Below, piece after piece: positions 51,038 to 59,896 of a stretch of DNA of 64,000 nucleotides. Source of the stretch: QHXW01 sp035297145 (GTDB lineage: Bacteria; Acidobacteriota; Terriglobia; Bryobacterales; Bryobacteraceae); assembly GCA_035297145.1 (NCBI GenBank), contig DATGZN010000036.1:62001-126000 (forward strand). Reading direction: 5' to 3'. Positions within the stretch are counted from its first letter, which is position 1. The number at the start of each line of letters is the position of its first letter. The notes under the pieces were generated by a model. That model did not search any database. It had not been told where the DNA came from and saw only the letters and a program-made list of their open reading frames with translations. The translations under genes were made by a program, and so were the position numbers.

Positions 51038-52822
51038 ATGCCGCTGACGCACGTGGCCGTTTTCCAAAGCCCGCTTTTCCGCAAGCTGCTCCTGATTGCC
51101 TTCATCCTCATTGCCGCTCCTCTGGCAGTCCTGGACTCTCTTCTAACCACCTACATCGCCGACCGCGAGACGCGGAACGTCGAGCAACGCCTCACCGCCG
51201 AGGCCCGCATTCTTGCCGGTGACGTTTCTAGTGTGCCGGCTGCGCAACTGGAAAACTGGGCGAAAGAGGTGTCCACTCGTGCGCAGGCGCGCGTCACCGT
51301 CGCGGACGCACTCGACGCCGTGGTCGCCGACTCCGAGCGCCCCGTCGAGACTCCCGAGAGTCTCGCGGGCCTTCCGGAGATCGTGCAGGCCCGCGGTCGC
51401 ACCGTCGGCTTCTCCATTCGCCACAGCGCTACGTTGGACCGCGACTTCTACTACGTCGCCATGGCTGTTCCCAGCCAGGGCGCGCCAGGTTTCCTTCTGC
51501 GCCTCGCGGTTCCCTTGCAGGAGCGCGACGCCGCCGTGGGCGCGGTGCGCTGGTTCTTGTTTGGAACATCGCTCGCGGCCCTCGGCCTAGCTATGATCAT
51601 CGCGTATCTGTTCTCGCGACGTTTCACCGGCCGCATCCGCCATCTGCAGTCTTTCGCCGAACGTCTGGTTGAGACTCGCGCGCTGCCCGACCTCCCGCCT
51701 GATGCCGATGACGAATTAGGCGCCCTGGCACGATCGCTCAACCGCATGGCTGCGCAGTTGCGGGATTCCCTCGACCGGCTGAGCCTGGAGTCGGCCCGGC
51801 GCGAAGCCATCCTCTCCAGCATGGTGGAGGGCGTGCTCGCCGTCGATCAGCAGATGCGCATCACATTTTGCAACGAGTCCTTTGCGCGGGTCGCCGGCAT
51901 TCCGGTTCCCGTGCCGCAACGCGCTCCGTTGCTCGAGGTCGTCCGCGACGCCGGCCTTCTGGACATGCTGTCGCAGGTATTAGTGTCGGAAACACCCATC
52001 AAGCAGCGCCTCCTGCTGCCCGCGGCCAACGGCCACTCGTTCGAAGTGCAGGCCGCGCCGTTGTCGGTGTCGTCCCGCTGGGGCGCCATCGCGGTCTTGC
52101 ACGACATCACCGATCTCGAGCGCCTGGAGCGCGTCCGCAAGGATTTTGTCGCCAATGTCTCCCACGAGCTGCGTACGCCGCTGGCGGCCATCCGCGGTTA
52201 CGCCGAAACCCTGCTCGAAGGCGCGCTGGAGGATCCGGAGAACAACCGCAACTTTGTGGAAATCATCAAAGCGCAAGCCGCGCGGCTCAACAATATCGCC
52301 TCTGATCTGCTGGTTCTGTCGGAGCTGGAATCCGGCCGCGCCGAACCCGCCGAACCCGAGCAATTCTCGGTGCGCAACGTGCTGGAAAGCGCCTTGCGTA
52401 CGGTGGAATCCGAAGCGCGCGTGCGCGGCGTGACGCTCACCAGCGCCCGCGTGGAAGACGCCAACGTGTCAGGTTCGCGCATCCGGCTCGAGCAGGCCCT
52501 CGTCAACCTCATTGACAACGCCATCAAGTTCAATCGCCCGGCCGGGGAAGTGCGCATTGAAGTCATCAGCCTTCCGGATCGTCTGGTGCGCATTACGGTT
52601 GCCGACACCGGCATAGGGATTCCTTCAGAAGATTTGTCCCGCATTTTCGAACGGTTTTACCGCGTAGACAAAGCCCGCTCTCGCGCCGTGGGTGGCACTG
52701 GCCTGGGGCTCTCAATCGTCAAGCACGTCCTCGAGCGTATGAATGGGCGAATTACAGTTGAGAGTGAACTGGGGAAAGGCACACTCTTCAGCATAACCCT
52801 CCCACGCGACGGAGCAAATTAA
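51038..52822 (+). CDS. phoR: PhoR-like sensor histidine kinase
   Basis: 594 aa. Membrane helix (LLLIAFILIAAPLAVLDSLLTTYIA), a periplasmic sensor of about 125 residues, second helix (FLFGTSLAALGLAMIIAYLF), HAMP (FAERLVETRALPDLPPDADDELGALARSLNRMAAQL), PAS (MVEGVLAVDQQMRITFCNESFARVAGI), HisKA (DFVANVSHELRTPLAAIRGYAETLLEGAL) and HATPase (ALVNLIDNAIKFN; VADTGIGIPSEDLSRIFERFYRVDKARSRAVGGTGLGLSIVKHVLERMNG). The layout and the pst genes downstream point to PhoR. No PhoB response regulator is in the window. Confidence 0.85.
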   Translation: MPLTHVAVFQSPLFRKLLLIAFILIAAPLAVLDSLLTTYIADRETRNVEQRLTAEARILAGDVSSVPAAQLENWAKEVSTRAQARVTVADALDAVVADSERPVETPESLAGLPEIVQARGRTVGFSIRHSATLDRDFYYVAMAVPSQGAPGFLLRLAVPLQERDAAVGAVRWFLFGTSLAALGLAMIIAYLFSRRFTGRIRHLQSFAERLVETRALPDLPPDADDELGALARSLNRMAAQLRDSLDRLSLESARREAILSSMVEGVLAVDQQMRITFCNESFARVAGIPVPVPQRAPLLEVVRDAGLLDMLSQVLVSETPIKQRLLLPAANGHSFEVQAAPLSVSSRWGAIAVLHDITDLERLERVRKDFVANVSHELRTPLAAIRGYAETLLEGALEDPENNRNFVEIIKAQAARLNNIASDLLVLSELESGRAEPAEPEQFSVRNVLESALRTVESEARVRGVTLTSARVEDANVSGSRIRLEQALVNLIDNAIKFNRPAGEVRIEVISLPDRLVRITVADTGIGIPSEDLSRIFERFYRVDKARSRAVGGTGLGLSIVKHVLERMNGRITVESELGKGTLFSITLPRDGAN

Positions 52823-52846
52823 CCGTTTTGTAACCATTGTTTCATC
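52819..52846 (+). promoter_or_regulatory. Candidate Pho box before the porin-pst genes
   Basis: Three TTAACC-like hexamers at 11-bp steps: TTAACC (52819-52824), GTAACC (52830-52835), TTCATC (52841-52846), the spacing of PhoB/PhoP half-sites. TATGCT at 52867-52872 may be the -10. The first hexamer overlaps the phoR stop. Confidence 0.45.
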
Positions 52847-52955
52847 AAAGGCTAACTCTGACGGGGTATGCTGCCCCTTCAGCTTTTAACAAATGCCAAT
52901 TTCCATCGCCCCCGGGCTGCGGGCAGGTATGCGCTTGCCCGCCTAGGACACAAAC

Positions 52956-54641
52956 ATGAAAAATAAAACATTTCGCCGAACGAACCAGATACTGTTTCTT
53001 GCAGCAGCCGTTACGTTGCAATCAGTTGCGGCAGACGGGCCGCCGAGTCCTCCTACCGTCCAGAACCAGGAAATGGATCAATTGAAGTCTCAGCTGGCCG
53101 AGCAGCAAAAGCAGATTCAGGAGCTGCGTGAGGCTCTTGCGGAGCAGAGAAAACTGATTGAAGCCAACCGTCCGGCGGCTGTCGCGCAGCCGGCGCCGTC
53201 CCAAGTTGCGCCGGGCGTTCGTACGCTTGGCGAAGTGGCCAGCACAACGCCGGTTCTGCCTCCGGTCGCGCCGGCAGCCCTGCCGCCCGTTGCCCCGCCT
53301 TCCAGCGCACAGGGAGATAACGTCGCTTCGCCGCTGCAAATCCACATCGGTGACGCCACCATCACGCCCGTCGGGTTTATGGATTTCACGACGGTCTTCC
53401 GCACGACCACCGTCGGTAGCGGGATTGGCACCAACTTCGGCGGCATCCCCTTCAACAATGCCACTCTGGGAAAGCTCACGGAGTTGCGCGAGAGCGCACA
53501 GAACTCACGCATTGGCATCCGCGTGGATGCCAATGTCAAGGGCGCTCAGATCCTAGGCTATATGGAGTCGGACTATCTCGGGGCTGCCCCGACGAACCTC
53601 CCTGTCACCAGCAACAGCGATCCGCTCCGCCTGCGCCTGTATTGGGTGGACGTGCAGAAGAGCGGGTTCGAGATCCTGGCAGGCCAGTCCTGGAGCTTCT
53701 TGACGCCGAATCGTAACGGTCTTTCGGCTCTGCCCGCCGACATCTTCTACAGCCAACTGATGGACACGAACTACCAATTGGGTCTCACCTGGAATCGCTC
53801 AACCCAATTCCGCCTCATCGTTCACCCCACCGATACCATCGCCGCCGGCTTGTCGTTTGAAAGCGCGGAGCAATATATCGGCGGTACCAATGGCAGCGGC
53901 GCGGTGAGCCTTCCAACCGCCGTGGCTACCGCCTATGCCACGGAGTTGGACAACGGGGGCACTACCCTTACGGTGCCCAATGTTCACCCGGATATCATCG
54001 GAAAGATCGCGTTCGATCCCAAGAGCTCCGAGGGACTCCACCAGCACATCGAGATTGCCGGCCTGTTCCGCACGTTCAAGGTTTATGATCCCGTTAACGG
54101 CAACAACTACAGCGCCCACGGCTACGGCGGTTCCATCAACGTCAATTTCGAGTTGGTCAAGGGTTTCCACCTCCTGAGCAACAATTTCTTCAGCGATGGC
54201 GGCGGCCGCTACATCTTCGGCCAGGCGCCGGATCTGATCGTTCGCGCCGATGGCAGCCTCTCACCCGTGCACACCGGTTCCACCGTCGATGGCGTCGAGC
54301 TTCAGCTCGGGCCAGCTTTGCTCTACGCTTACTATGGCGGCGTCTACTCGCGCAAGAACTATGACATAGACCCGGCCACCGGTAAGCCCGTCGGCTGGGG
54401 ATACCCCGGCTCCGGCGCCACGCAAAACCGCATCATCCAGGAGCCCTCCTTCGGACTCACGCAGACTTTCTGGAAGGATGGAAAGTACGGTGCGTTGCAG
54501 CTCATCCTGCAATACTCGTATCTCAGCCGCAATCCGTTCGTTGTGCCGTCAACCGCATCGTCCAGCAATGCGCACACCAATATGGTTTTCGCCGATCTTC
54601 GCTACGTACTGCCCGGATCGGCGCCGACGATGGGCAAATAG
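52956..54641 (+). CDS. Outer-membrane porin with N-terminal coiled coil (DcaP-like)
   Basis: 561 aa. Signal peptide to about residue 26, coiled coil EMDQLKSQLAEQQKQIQELREALAEQRKLIEA, a Pro/Ala linker, then a beta-barrel (TITPVGFMDFTTVFRTT, LRESAQNSRIGIRVDANVKGAQILGYMESDY, YWVDVQKSGFEILAGQSWSFLTP) ending in barrel strands. The layout is that of trimeric DcaP-type porins. Placed between phoR and pstS under a possible Pho box, it probably takes up phosphate or phosphorylated compounds; specificity is not readable from sequence. Confidence 0.8.
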   Translation: MKNKTFRRTNQILFLAAAVTLQSVAADGPPSPPTVQNQEMDQLKSQLAEQQKQIQELREALAEQRKLIEANRPAAVAQPAPSQVAPGVRTLGEVASTTPVLPPVAPAALPPVAPPSSAQGDNVASPLQIHIGDATITPVGFMDFTTVFRTTTVGSGIGTNFGGIPFNNATLGKLTELRESAQNSRIGIRVDANVKGAQILGYMESDYLGAAPTNLPVTSNSDPLRLRLYWVDVQKSGFEILAGQSWSFLTPNRNGLSALPADIFYSQLMDTNYQLGLTWNRSTQFRLIVHPTDTIAAGLSFESAEQYIGGTNGSGAVSLPTAVATAYATELDNGGTTLTVPNVHPDIIGKIAFDPKSSEGLHQHIEIAGLFRTFKVYDPVNGNNYSAHGYGGSINVNFELVKGFHLLSNNFFSDGGGRYIFGQAPDLIVRADGSLSPVHTGSTVDGVELQLGPALLYAYYGGVYSRKNYDIDPATGKPVGWGYPGSGATQNRIIQEPSFGLTQTFWKDGKYGALQLILQYSYLSRNPFVVPSTASSSNAHTNMVFADLRYVLPGSAPTMGK

Positions 54642-54654
54642 GGAGAATCGAATC

Positions 54655-55683
54655 ATGACCAGACGAAGCTCGTTGACAGTCTTCGCGGCCCTATGTTGCT
54701 TGGGACTTCCAGCGTTTGGACAGATATCGTTGACCGGTGCGGGCGCCACCTTCCCCTACCCCATGTACTCCAAATGGTTCGATGAGTATCGCAAGCTCCA
54801 CCCGAACCTTGAGATCAACTACCAATCCATTGGATCCGGGGGCGGCATTCGGCAGGTGACCGAAGGGACTGTGGACTTCGGCGCGACCGACGGGCCCATG
54901 ACGGACGAACAAATGAAGGCATTTCGTGAAAAGCGCGGATGCGATGTGCTGCATTTCCCGACGGTGCTGGGCGCTGACGTCCCGGTCTACAACGTCCCAG
55001 GAGTAGCCACCGACTTGAACTTCACCCCTGAGGCCTTGGCCGGGATTTTTCTCGGGAAAATCACGAAGTGGAATGACCCAGAACTCGCTAAGGCCAACCC
55101 CAAGGTGAAGCTGCCAAACACGGATATCCTTGTGATTCACCGTTCCGAGGCCAGTGGAACTACGTATGTTTGGGTGGATTACTTGTCGAAGATCAGTTCT
55201 GAGTGGCAAACAAAGGTAGGCAAGGGCGTCGCCGTCAACTGGCCCGTGGGACTTGGAGGCAAGGGTAACGAGGGAGTTGCAGGACAAGTAAAGGAGTCTG
55301 CAAACTCGATCGGGTACGTTGAGCTGATCTATGCCGCCCAGAATAAGATGTCGTACGGCCGGGTGCGCAACAGCGCCGGCAATTTCGTCAAGGCCGATCT
55401 GGCTTCGGTGACGGCGGCGGCCGCTGGGGTGGAAATGCCCGACGATTTCCGGGTCTCTATCACCAACGCGTCCGGCAAGACGGCATATCCGATTGCGAGT
55501 TTCACCTGGCTGCTGATTCCCGAGGTTATCAAGGACAAACAGAAGCTGGACGTGATCACCGGCTTCCTGCACTGGATGCTGGGACCGGGACAGAAGTTCA
55601 CCGAAGCGCTCGAATACGCTCCTCTCCCTAAGCCTGTTGTGACGAAAGAGGAGAAAGCGATTTCCAAACTTCACGGCTCTTAG
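54655..55683 (+). CDS. pstS: Phosphate-binding protein PstS
   Basis: 342 aa from the ATG at 54655. Signal peptide (SLTVFAALCCLGLPAFG), then PstS motifs: ISLTGAGATFPYPMYSKWFDEYRK, NYQSIGSGGGIRQVTEGTVDFGATDGPMTDEQM, ITKWNDPELAKANP, IHRSEASGTTYVWVDYLSKISSEW, IGYVELIYAAQNKM. It binds phosphate in the periplasm for the PstCAB transporter. Confidence 0.96.
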   Translation: MTRRSSLTVFAALCCLGLPAFGQISLTGAGATFPYPMYSKWFDEYRKLHPNLEINYQSIGSGGGIRQVTEGTVDFGATDGPMTDEQMKAFREKRGCDVLHFPTVLGADVPVYNVPGVATDLNFTPEALAGIFLGKITKWNDPELAKANPKVKLPNTDILVIHRSEASGTTYVWVDYLSKISSEWQTKVGKGVAVNWPVGLGGKGNEGVAGQVKESANSIGYVELIYAAQNKMSYGRVRNSAGNFVKADLASVTAAAAGVEMPDDFRVSITNASGKTAYPIASFTWLLIPEVIKDKQKLDVITGFLHWMLGPGQKFTEALEYAPLPKPVVTKEEKAISKLHGS

Positions 55684-55727
55684 CGGGGTGTAAAATAAGA
55701 ATCTTCGCATTCAACGAGCCGTCGTGA

Positions 55728-56693
55728 ATGAGCGCCGCCCCGACAATCCTTCCCCGTTCCCGCGTGGGCACATTTGCGGATAGGCTCAGGGCCGGCGATC
55801 AGTTCGCATACACCCTGACCCTGGTGTGCGCCGCCAGCATCTTCCTGGTTACGTGCTTACTCGTTTACGAGCTTTGGATCGGGTCGGCATTGTCGCGAGA
55901 GAAGTTCGGCTGGAATTTCATATTCACCAGCACTTGGGATCCCGTGAGGGAGGATTTCGGCGCGGTCCCTTTCATGTTCGGGACCGTTGTGACTTCGCTT
56001 GTGTCGCTGCTGATCTCGGTTCCGATAGGCCTCGGAGCTGCCATCTTTCTCTCCGAGATGGCCCTTCCCAGCATATCCGACACCCTGACCTTCCTGATCG
56101 AGCTTCTGGCTGCAGTGCCCAGTGTCATCTATGGGTTGCTGGGTATTTTTCTGCTGGTTCCAGTGCTGGAGTCGGTGGTCGTGCCAGTGTTGAAGGGCAC
56201 GCTGGGCTTCCTCCCCATTTTTAGCGGACCTTTCTACGGCGTAAGCCTGTTTTCTGCCAGCGTCGTGCTTTCTGTGATGATCGTGCCGTTTATCATCTCC
56301 GTGTCACGGGAGGTGCTGCTGGCCGTGCCCGTGGATCAAAGGGAAGCGGCTCTATCGGTTGGCGCCACTAAGTGGGAGACCACTTGGCAAGTGGTCGTAC
56401 CCTACGCAAAAAGAGGTATTTACGGGTCGATCTTTCTTGCCCTGGCGCGCGCCCTGGGGGAAACCATGGCCGTCACCATGGTCATTGGTAATACTCCCAA
56501 GGTGCAAACCTCCCTACTTGGCCCCGGCGACTCGATCGCGTCGGTGATCGCCAATCAATTCACAGAGGCCACCAGCGATATGTACATCAGTGCGCTCATT
56601 GAGCTGGGCTTGGTACTATTCGCGATCACCATTATTATCAATGGTTTGGCTAGGCTGCTCATCCTCACAACCGGCGGTCGTGTAGCAAAATAG
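55728..56693 (+). CDS. pstC: Phosphate ABC transporter permease PstC
   Basis: 321 aa, about six membrane segments. Starts in a cytoplasmic tail, then TLVCAASIFLVTCLLVYELW, and the PstC core LISVPIGLGAAIFLSEMALPSISDTLTFLIELLAAVPSVIYGLLGIFLLVP, with the EAA-type loop DQREAALSVGATKWETTWQVVVPYAKRGIYGSIFLALARALGETMAVTMVIGNTP. 44 bp after pstS. Confidence 0.96.
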   Translation: MSAAPTILPRSRVGTFADRLRAGDQFAYTLTLVCAASIFLVTCLLVYELWIGSALSREKFGWNFIFTSTWDPVREDFGAVPFMFGTVVTSLVSLLISVPIGLGAAIFLSEMALPSISDTLTFLIELLAAVPSVIYGLLGIFLLVPVLESVVVPVLKGTLGFLPIFSGPFYGVSLFSASVVLSVMIVPFIISVSREVLLAVPVDQREAALSVGATKWETTWQVVVPYAKRGIYGSIFLALARALGETMAVTMVIGNTPKVQTSLLGPGDSIASVIANQFTEATSDMYISALIELGLVLFAITIIINGLARLLILTTGGRVAK

Positions 56694-56694
56694 G

Positions 56695-57531
56695 ATGCGG
56701 AACCGGCGGAAAATTGTGAATATCGTGATGCTTAGCCTGACCGGTGCGTGCACCGTGGTCATCATCGGAATTCTCTTGGTCATTCTCGGCTACCTGTTCT
56801 GGAACGGCGCTCGGTATTTGACGGTGGATTTCTTCACCAAGCTGCCGGCTCCGGTGGGCGAATCCGGTGGTGGAATGGCCAACGCGATTGTCGGCAGCGG
56901 GAAATTGCTACTTCTCGCTGTACTGATAGGAGTCCCATTCGGGTTCCTGGGCGGGGTATATTTGGCGGAGTTCGGAACCGGAATTTTTCCGTCCGTGGTC
57001 CGCTACATGACGGATCTCTTGAATGGCGTTCCTTCCATTGTCATCGGCATCTTCGCGTATGGTGTCGTGGTCGCGCGGATGCATCATTTTTCCACACTTG
57101 CCGGCGGAGTGGCGCTGGGCGTGATGATGGTGCCGATCGCGTTGCGAACCACCGAAGAGTTTCTCCGCGGCGTGCCGCAAAGTCTTCGTGAAGGGGCCAT
57201 GGCCTTGGGAGCTAGTAAGGCGAGGACCATCGCCACCGTCGTTATTCCAGCTGCTATTAAAGGGATTTTTTCTGGGATGATGCTGGACCTGGCCCGAGTC
57301 GCCGGCGAAACCGCGCCGCTACTGTTTACCAGTTTGGGCAACCGCTTCTGGAGTCCGGGGTGGGACAAGCCGACATCGGCCCTGCCGGAGATGATTTACC
57401 ACTACGCGATTTCGCCATACGACGAATGGCACCGCCAGGCTTGGGCCGCAGGGTTCGTCCTGCTCACGCTGGTCCTGCTGGTCAACATCATTGCCCGGCA
57501 GGTTCTGGCGCGGACGTCGCACGCAGGGTAA
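56695..57531 (+). CDS. pstA: Phosphate ABC transporter permease PstA
   Basis: 278 aa. Motifs GMANAIVGSGKLLLLAVLIGVPFGFLGGVYLAEF, YMTDLLNGVPSIVIGIFAYG and the permease loop REGAMALGASKARTIATVVIPAAIKGIFSGMMLDLARVAGETAPLLFT. Second permease subunit, starting one base after pstC stops. Confidence 0.96.
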   Translation: MRNRRKIVNIVMLSLTGACTVVIIGILLVILGYLFWNGARYLTVDFFTKLPAPVGESGGGMANAIVGSGKLLLLAVLIGVPFGFLGGVYLAEFGTGIFPSVVRYMTDLLNGVPSIVIGIFAYGVVVARMHHFSTLAGGVALGVMMVPIALRTTEEFLRGVPQSLREGAMALGASKARTIATVVIPAAIKGIFSGMMLDLARVAGETAPLLFTSLGNRFWSPGWDKPTSALPEMIYHYAISPYDEWHRQAWAAGFVLLTLVLLVNIIARQVLARTSHAG

Positions 57532-57552
57532 CATCAATGAGGATCTGCCACA

Positions 57553-58389
57553 ATGAGTACCACACGGGAGCCTGAGACCATCGTGGGGTCAATCAACCAA
57601 GAGCCGTTGACTTCTTCCGGTTCGGCCCCGAAGCAGGCTGAAACCATCAAGCTTTCCACCGAGCGGCTGAACTTCCATTACGGCAACTATAAGGCGCTGC
57701 ATGATATCTCGCTGAATTTCTACGCCAACAAGATCACAGCGTTGATTGGTCCGTCGGGTTGCGGTAAGTCCACATTTTTAAGGACTTTAAACCGAATCAG
57801 CGAAACCATACGCCATACGCGCATTGACGGCCGGATTACCCTGGATGGCGAAGATGTTCTGGCGCTGGATGTCACCAATCTCCGCCGGCGCGTGGGGATG
57901 GTTTTCCAGCGGCCGAATCCGTTTCCCAAATCCATTTTCGATAATGTGGCGTATGGTGTTCGGGTAAACGGGATGGCGCGGGGAACCTCGATTCGGGAAG
58001 TGGTAGAGAAGAGCCTGCATCGCGCGGCTCTTTGGGACGAGGTGAAGGACAAGCTCCACGAAACGGCGCATGCGCTTTCCGGGGGGCAGCAGCAGCGCTT
58101 GTGCATCGCCCGAGCCCTGGCCGTCGATCCAGAAGTACTGCTGCTCGATGAGCCCTGTTCGGCGCTGGACCCGATCGCCACGGCCAAAATCGAAGACCTG
58201 TTGTTTACCCTGAAGGACGATTGCACGATCGTGATCGTCACGCACAACATGCAGCAGGCGGCGCGCGTGGCCGATAACACCGGGTTTTTCCTGTTAGGCA
58301 AACTAATCGAGTTCGACCAGACCGAGGTGATTTTCAAGAATCCGGCGGCTAAAGAGACCGAGGATTATATCACCGGGCGGTTCGGATAA
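57553..58389 (+). CDS. pstB: Phosphate ABC transporter ATPase PstB
   Basis: 278 aa. Walker A GPSGCGKST (66-74), Q-loop MVFQRPNPFPKSIFDNVAYG, signature LSGGQQQRLCIARAL, Walker B LLLDEPCSALDP, switch His in VTHNMQQAARVAD. The MVFQRPNPFP stretch is specific to PstB. A 30-residue N-terminal extension is slightly long. GAGGAT precedes the ATG. Confidence 0.97.
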   Translation: MSTTREPETIVGSINQEPLTSSGSAPKQAETIKLSTERLNFHYGNYKALHDISLNFYANKITALIGPSGCGKSTFLRTLNRISETIRHTRIDGRITLDGEDVLALDVTNLRRRVGMVFQRPNPFPKSIFDNVAYGVRVNGMARGTSIREVVEKSLHRAALWDEVKDKLHETAHALSGGQQQRLCIARALAVDPEVLLLDEPCSALDPIATAKIEDLLFTLKDDCTIVIVTHNMQQAARVADNTGFFLLGKLIEFDQTEVIFKNPAAKETEDYITGRFG

Positions 58390-58395
58390 AAGGCC

Positions 58396-59070
58396 ATGGC
58401 ATTGCGCCACTTCAGTCTTGAGCTGGAAGAACTGAACGAACTACTGCTACGCATGGGGTCGCTGGTCGAGTCTTCGATCCGGCGGAGTGTGCAATCCCTG
58501 GTGGATCGTGACAAGGAACTGGCCAAAGCGGTCCTGCGGGACGAGCCGACCATCAACCAGATGCAGGTGGAGGTAGATGCGAAGACGACGCGCGTGCTTG
58601 CCCTGAATCAGCCCGTAGCGCGGGACTTGCGCTTTCTGACGGCAACCCTCAAGATCAACACCGATCTGGAGAGAATGGGGGATCTGGCCGTGAATATTGC
58701 GGAGCGCGCCATCGCTCTGATCAGCCGGCCGCCCGTAAAGCCGCTCGAAGACATCCCGAAGATGGCGTCGCTGGTCGAAGACATGGTGCTGAAGAGCCTG
58801 GAGGCATTCGTCAAGGTAGACGCGGACTTGGCGCAGACGATTTGCCCCGCGGACGACGAAGTTGATGCGCTACGGGACAAAGTTTACACCGAGCTGGTGG
58901 GATTCATGCAGCGCGATCCGGCGTCGGTTCCCGCCGCAGTGGACCTCATTTTTGTGGCGCGCAATCTGGAGCGCATCGCCGACCATGCCACCAATATCGC
59001 CGAGGATGTGATATTCCTTGCGAAAGGGGTCGATTTCCGGCGGGCGGTTGGTCCTGCCCGCAGCGCGTAA
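58396..59070 (+). CDS. phoU: Phosphate regulator PhoU (copy 1)
   Basis: 224 aa. Six-helix PhoU repeats: LEELNELLLRMGSLVESSIRRSVQSLVDRD, ARDLRFLTATLKINTDLERMGDLAVNIAERA, VARNLERIADHATNIAEDVIFLAKG with metal-binding Glu/Asp residues. It restrains PhoR signalling when phosphate is plentiful. 6 nt after pstB. Confidence 0.94.
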   Translation: MALRHFSLELEELNELLLRMGSLVESSIRRSVQSLVDRDKELAKAVLRDEPTINQMQVEVDAKTTRVLALNQPVARDLRFLTATLKINTDLERMGDLAVNIAERAIALISRPPVKPLEDIPKMASLVEDMVLKSLEAFVKVDADLAQTICPADDEVDALRDKVYTELVGFMQRDPASVPAAVDLIFVARNLERIADHATNIAEDVIFLAKGVDFRRAVGPARSA

Positions 59071-59110
59071 CGGCAGTGGGCTCGACGGGCGATAATCGAG
59101 GAAAAGTCTA

Positions 59111-59773
59111 GTGCGCCATTTTATCGAAGAGCTGGAAGACTTGCAGGGACGGCTCCTGGAGATGGGCACTCTTGTGGAGTCGGCCATCCACAACAGCGTG
59201 CGTGCGTTGATGGAGCGCAGTGAAGCGCTGTCCCAACAGGTTCTCGGAAACGAAGACCGTATCAATCACCTGGAAATCGAGATTGACGAGCTGGCCGTGA
59301 GGCTGCTGGCGCTACAGCAACCCATGGCGAAAGACCTGCGCTTTCTGACCGCCGCGATCAAAATCAATACGGACCTCGAGCGCATGGGGGACCTGGCGGT
59401 GAACATCGTGGAGCGCGCCATCGCGCTGATGAACCGGCCGCCGGTCAAGCCGCTGATCGACATTCCGCAAATGGCGCGCACGGCGGAGTCCATGGTCCGC
59501 AAGAGTCTGGATGCTTTTGTAAGGCGGGAGCCGGAGCTGGCGCGCAGCGTCCTGCTTTCCGATGACACGGTGGACCGGCTACGGGACTCGATCCACTCCG
59601 AGCTGATTTCGTTCATGCAGGAGGACCCCGAGTCGATCCCGCAGGCACTGGACCTCATTCTGGTGGCGCGGCACCTGGAGCGCATCGCGGACCACGCCAC
59701 CAATATCGCCGAGGATACGCTATTCCTGGTGAAGGGAGTAGATGTCCGGCACCACCTGGAACCCAATTATTAA
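59111..59773 (+). CDS. phoU: Phosphate regulator PhoU (copy 2)
   Basis: 220 aa from GTG, with GAGG about 9 nt upstream. FIEELEDLQGRLLEMGTLVESAIHNSVRALMERSEAL, AKDLRFLTAAIKINTDLERMGDLAVNIVERA, VARHLERIADHATNIAEDTLFLVKG: clearly a tandem duplicate of copy 1, with the two about 60 percent alike by eye. The region 59774-59896 has no gene; TGTTAACA (59793-59800) is a palindrome. Confidence 0.92.
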   Translation: MRHFIEELEDLQGRLLEMGTLVESAIHNSVRALMERSEALSQQVLGNEDRINHLEIEIDELAVRLLALQQPMAKDLRFLTAAIKINTDLERMGDLAVNIVERAIALMNRPPVKPLIDIPQMARTAESMVRKSLDAFVRREPELARSVLLSDDTVDRLRDSIHSELISFMQEDPESIPQALDLILVARHLERIADHATNIAEDTLFLVKGVDVRHHLEPNY

Positions 59774-59896
59774 CCTGAGTTTATGGTCCTATTGTTAACA
59801 GGTGCACACTAACCCCTGAGTGTTTAAAACAATTTTTGTCAAGAATGTCTTCAAGACGTAATGAAGCTGAAACAGAAGCTCCTGTAAGAAGGGAGT

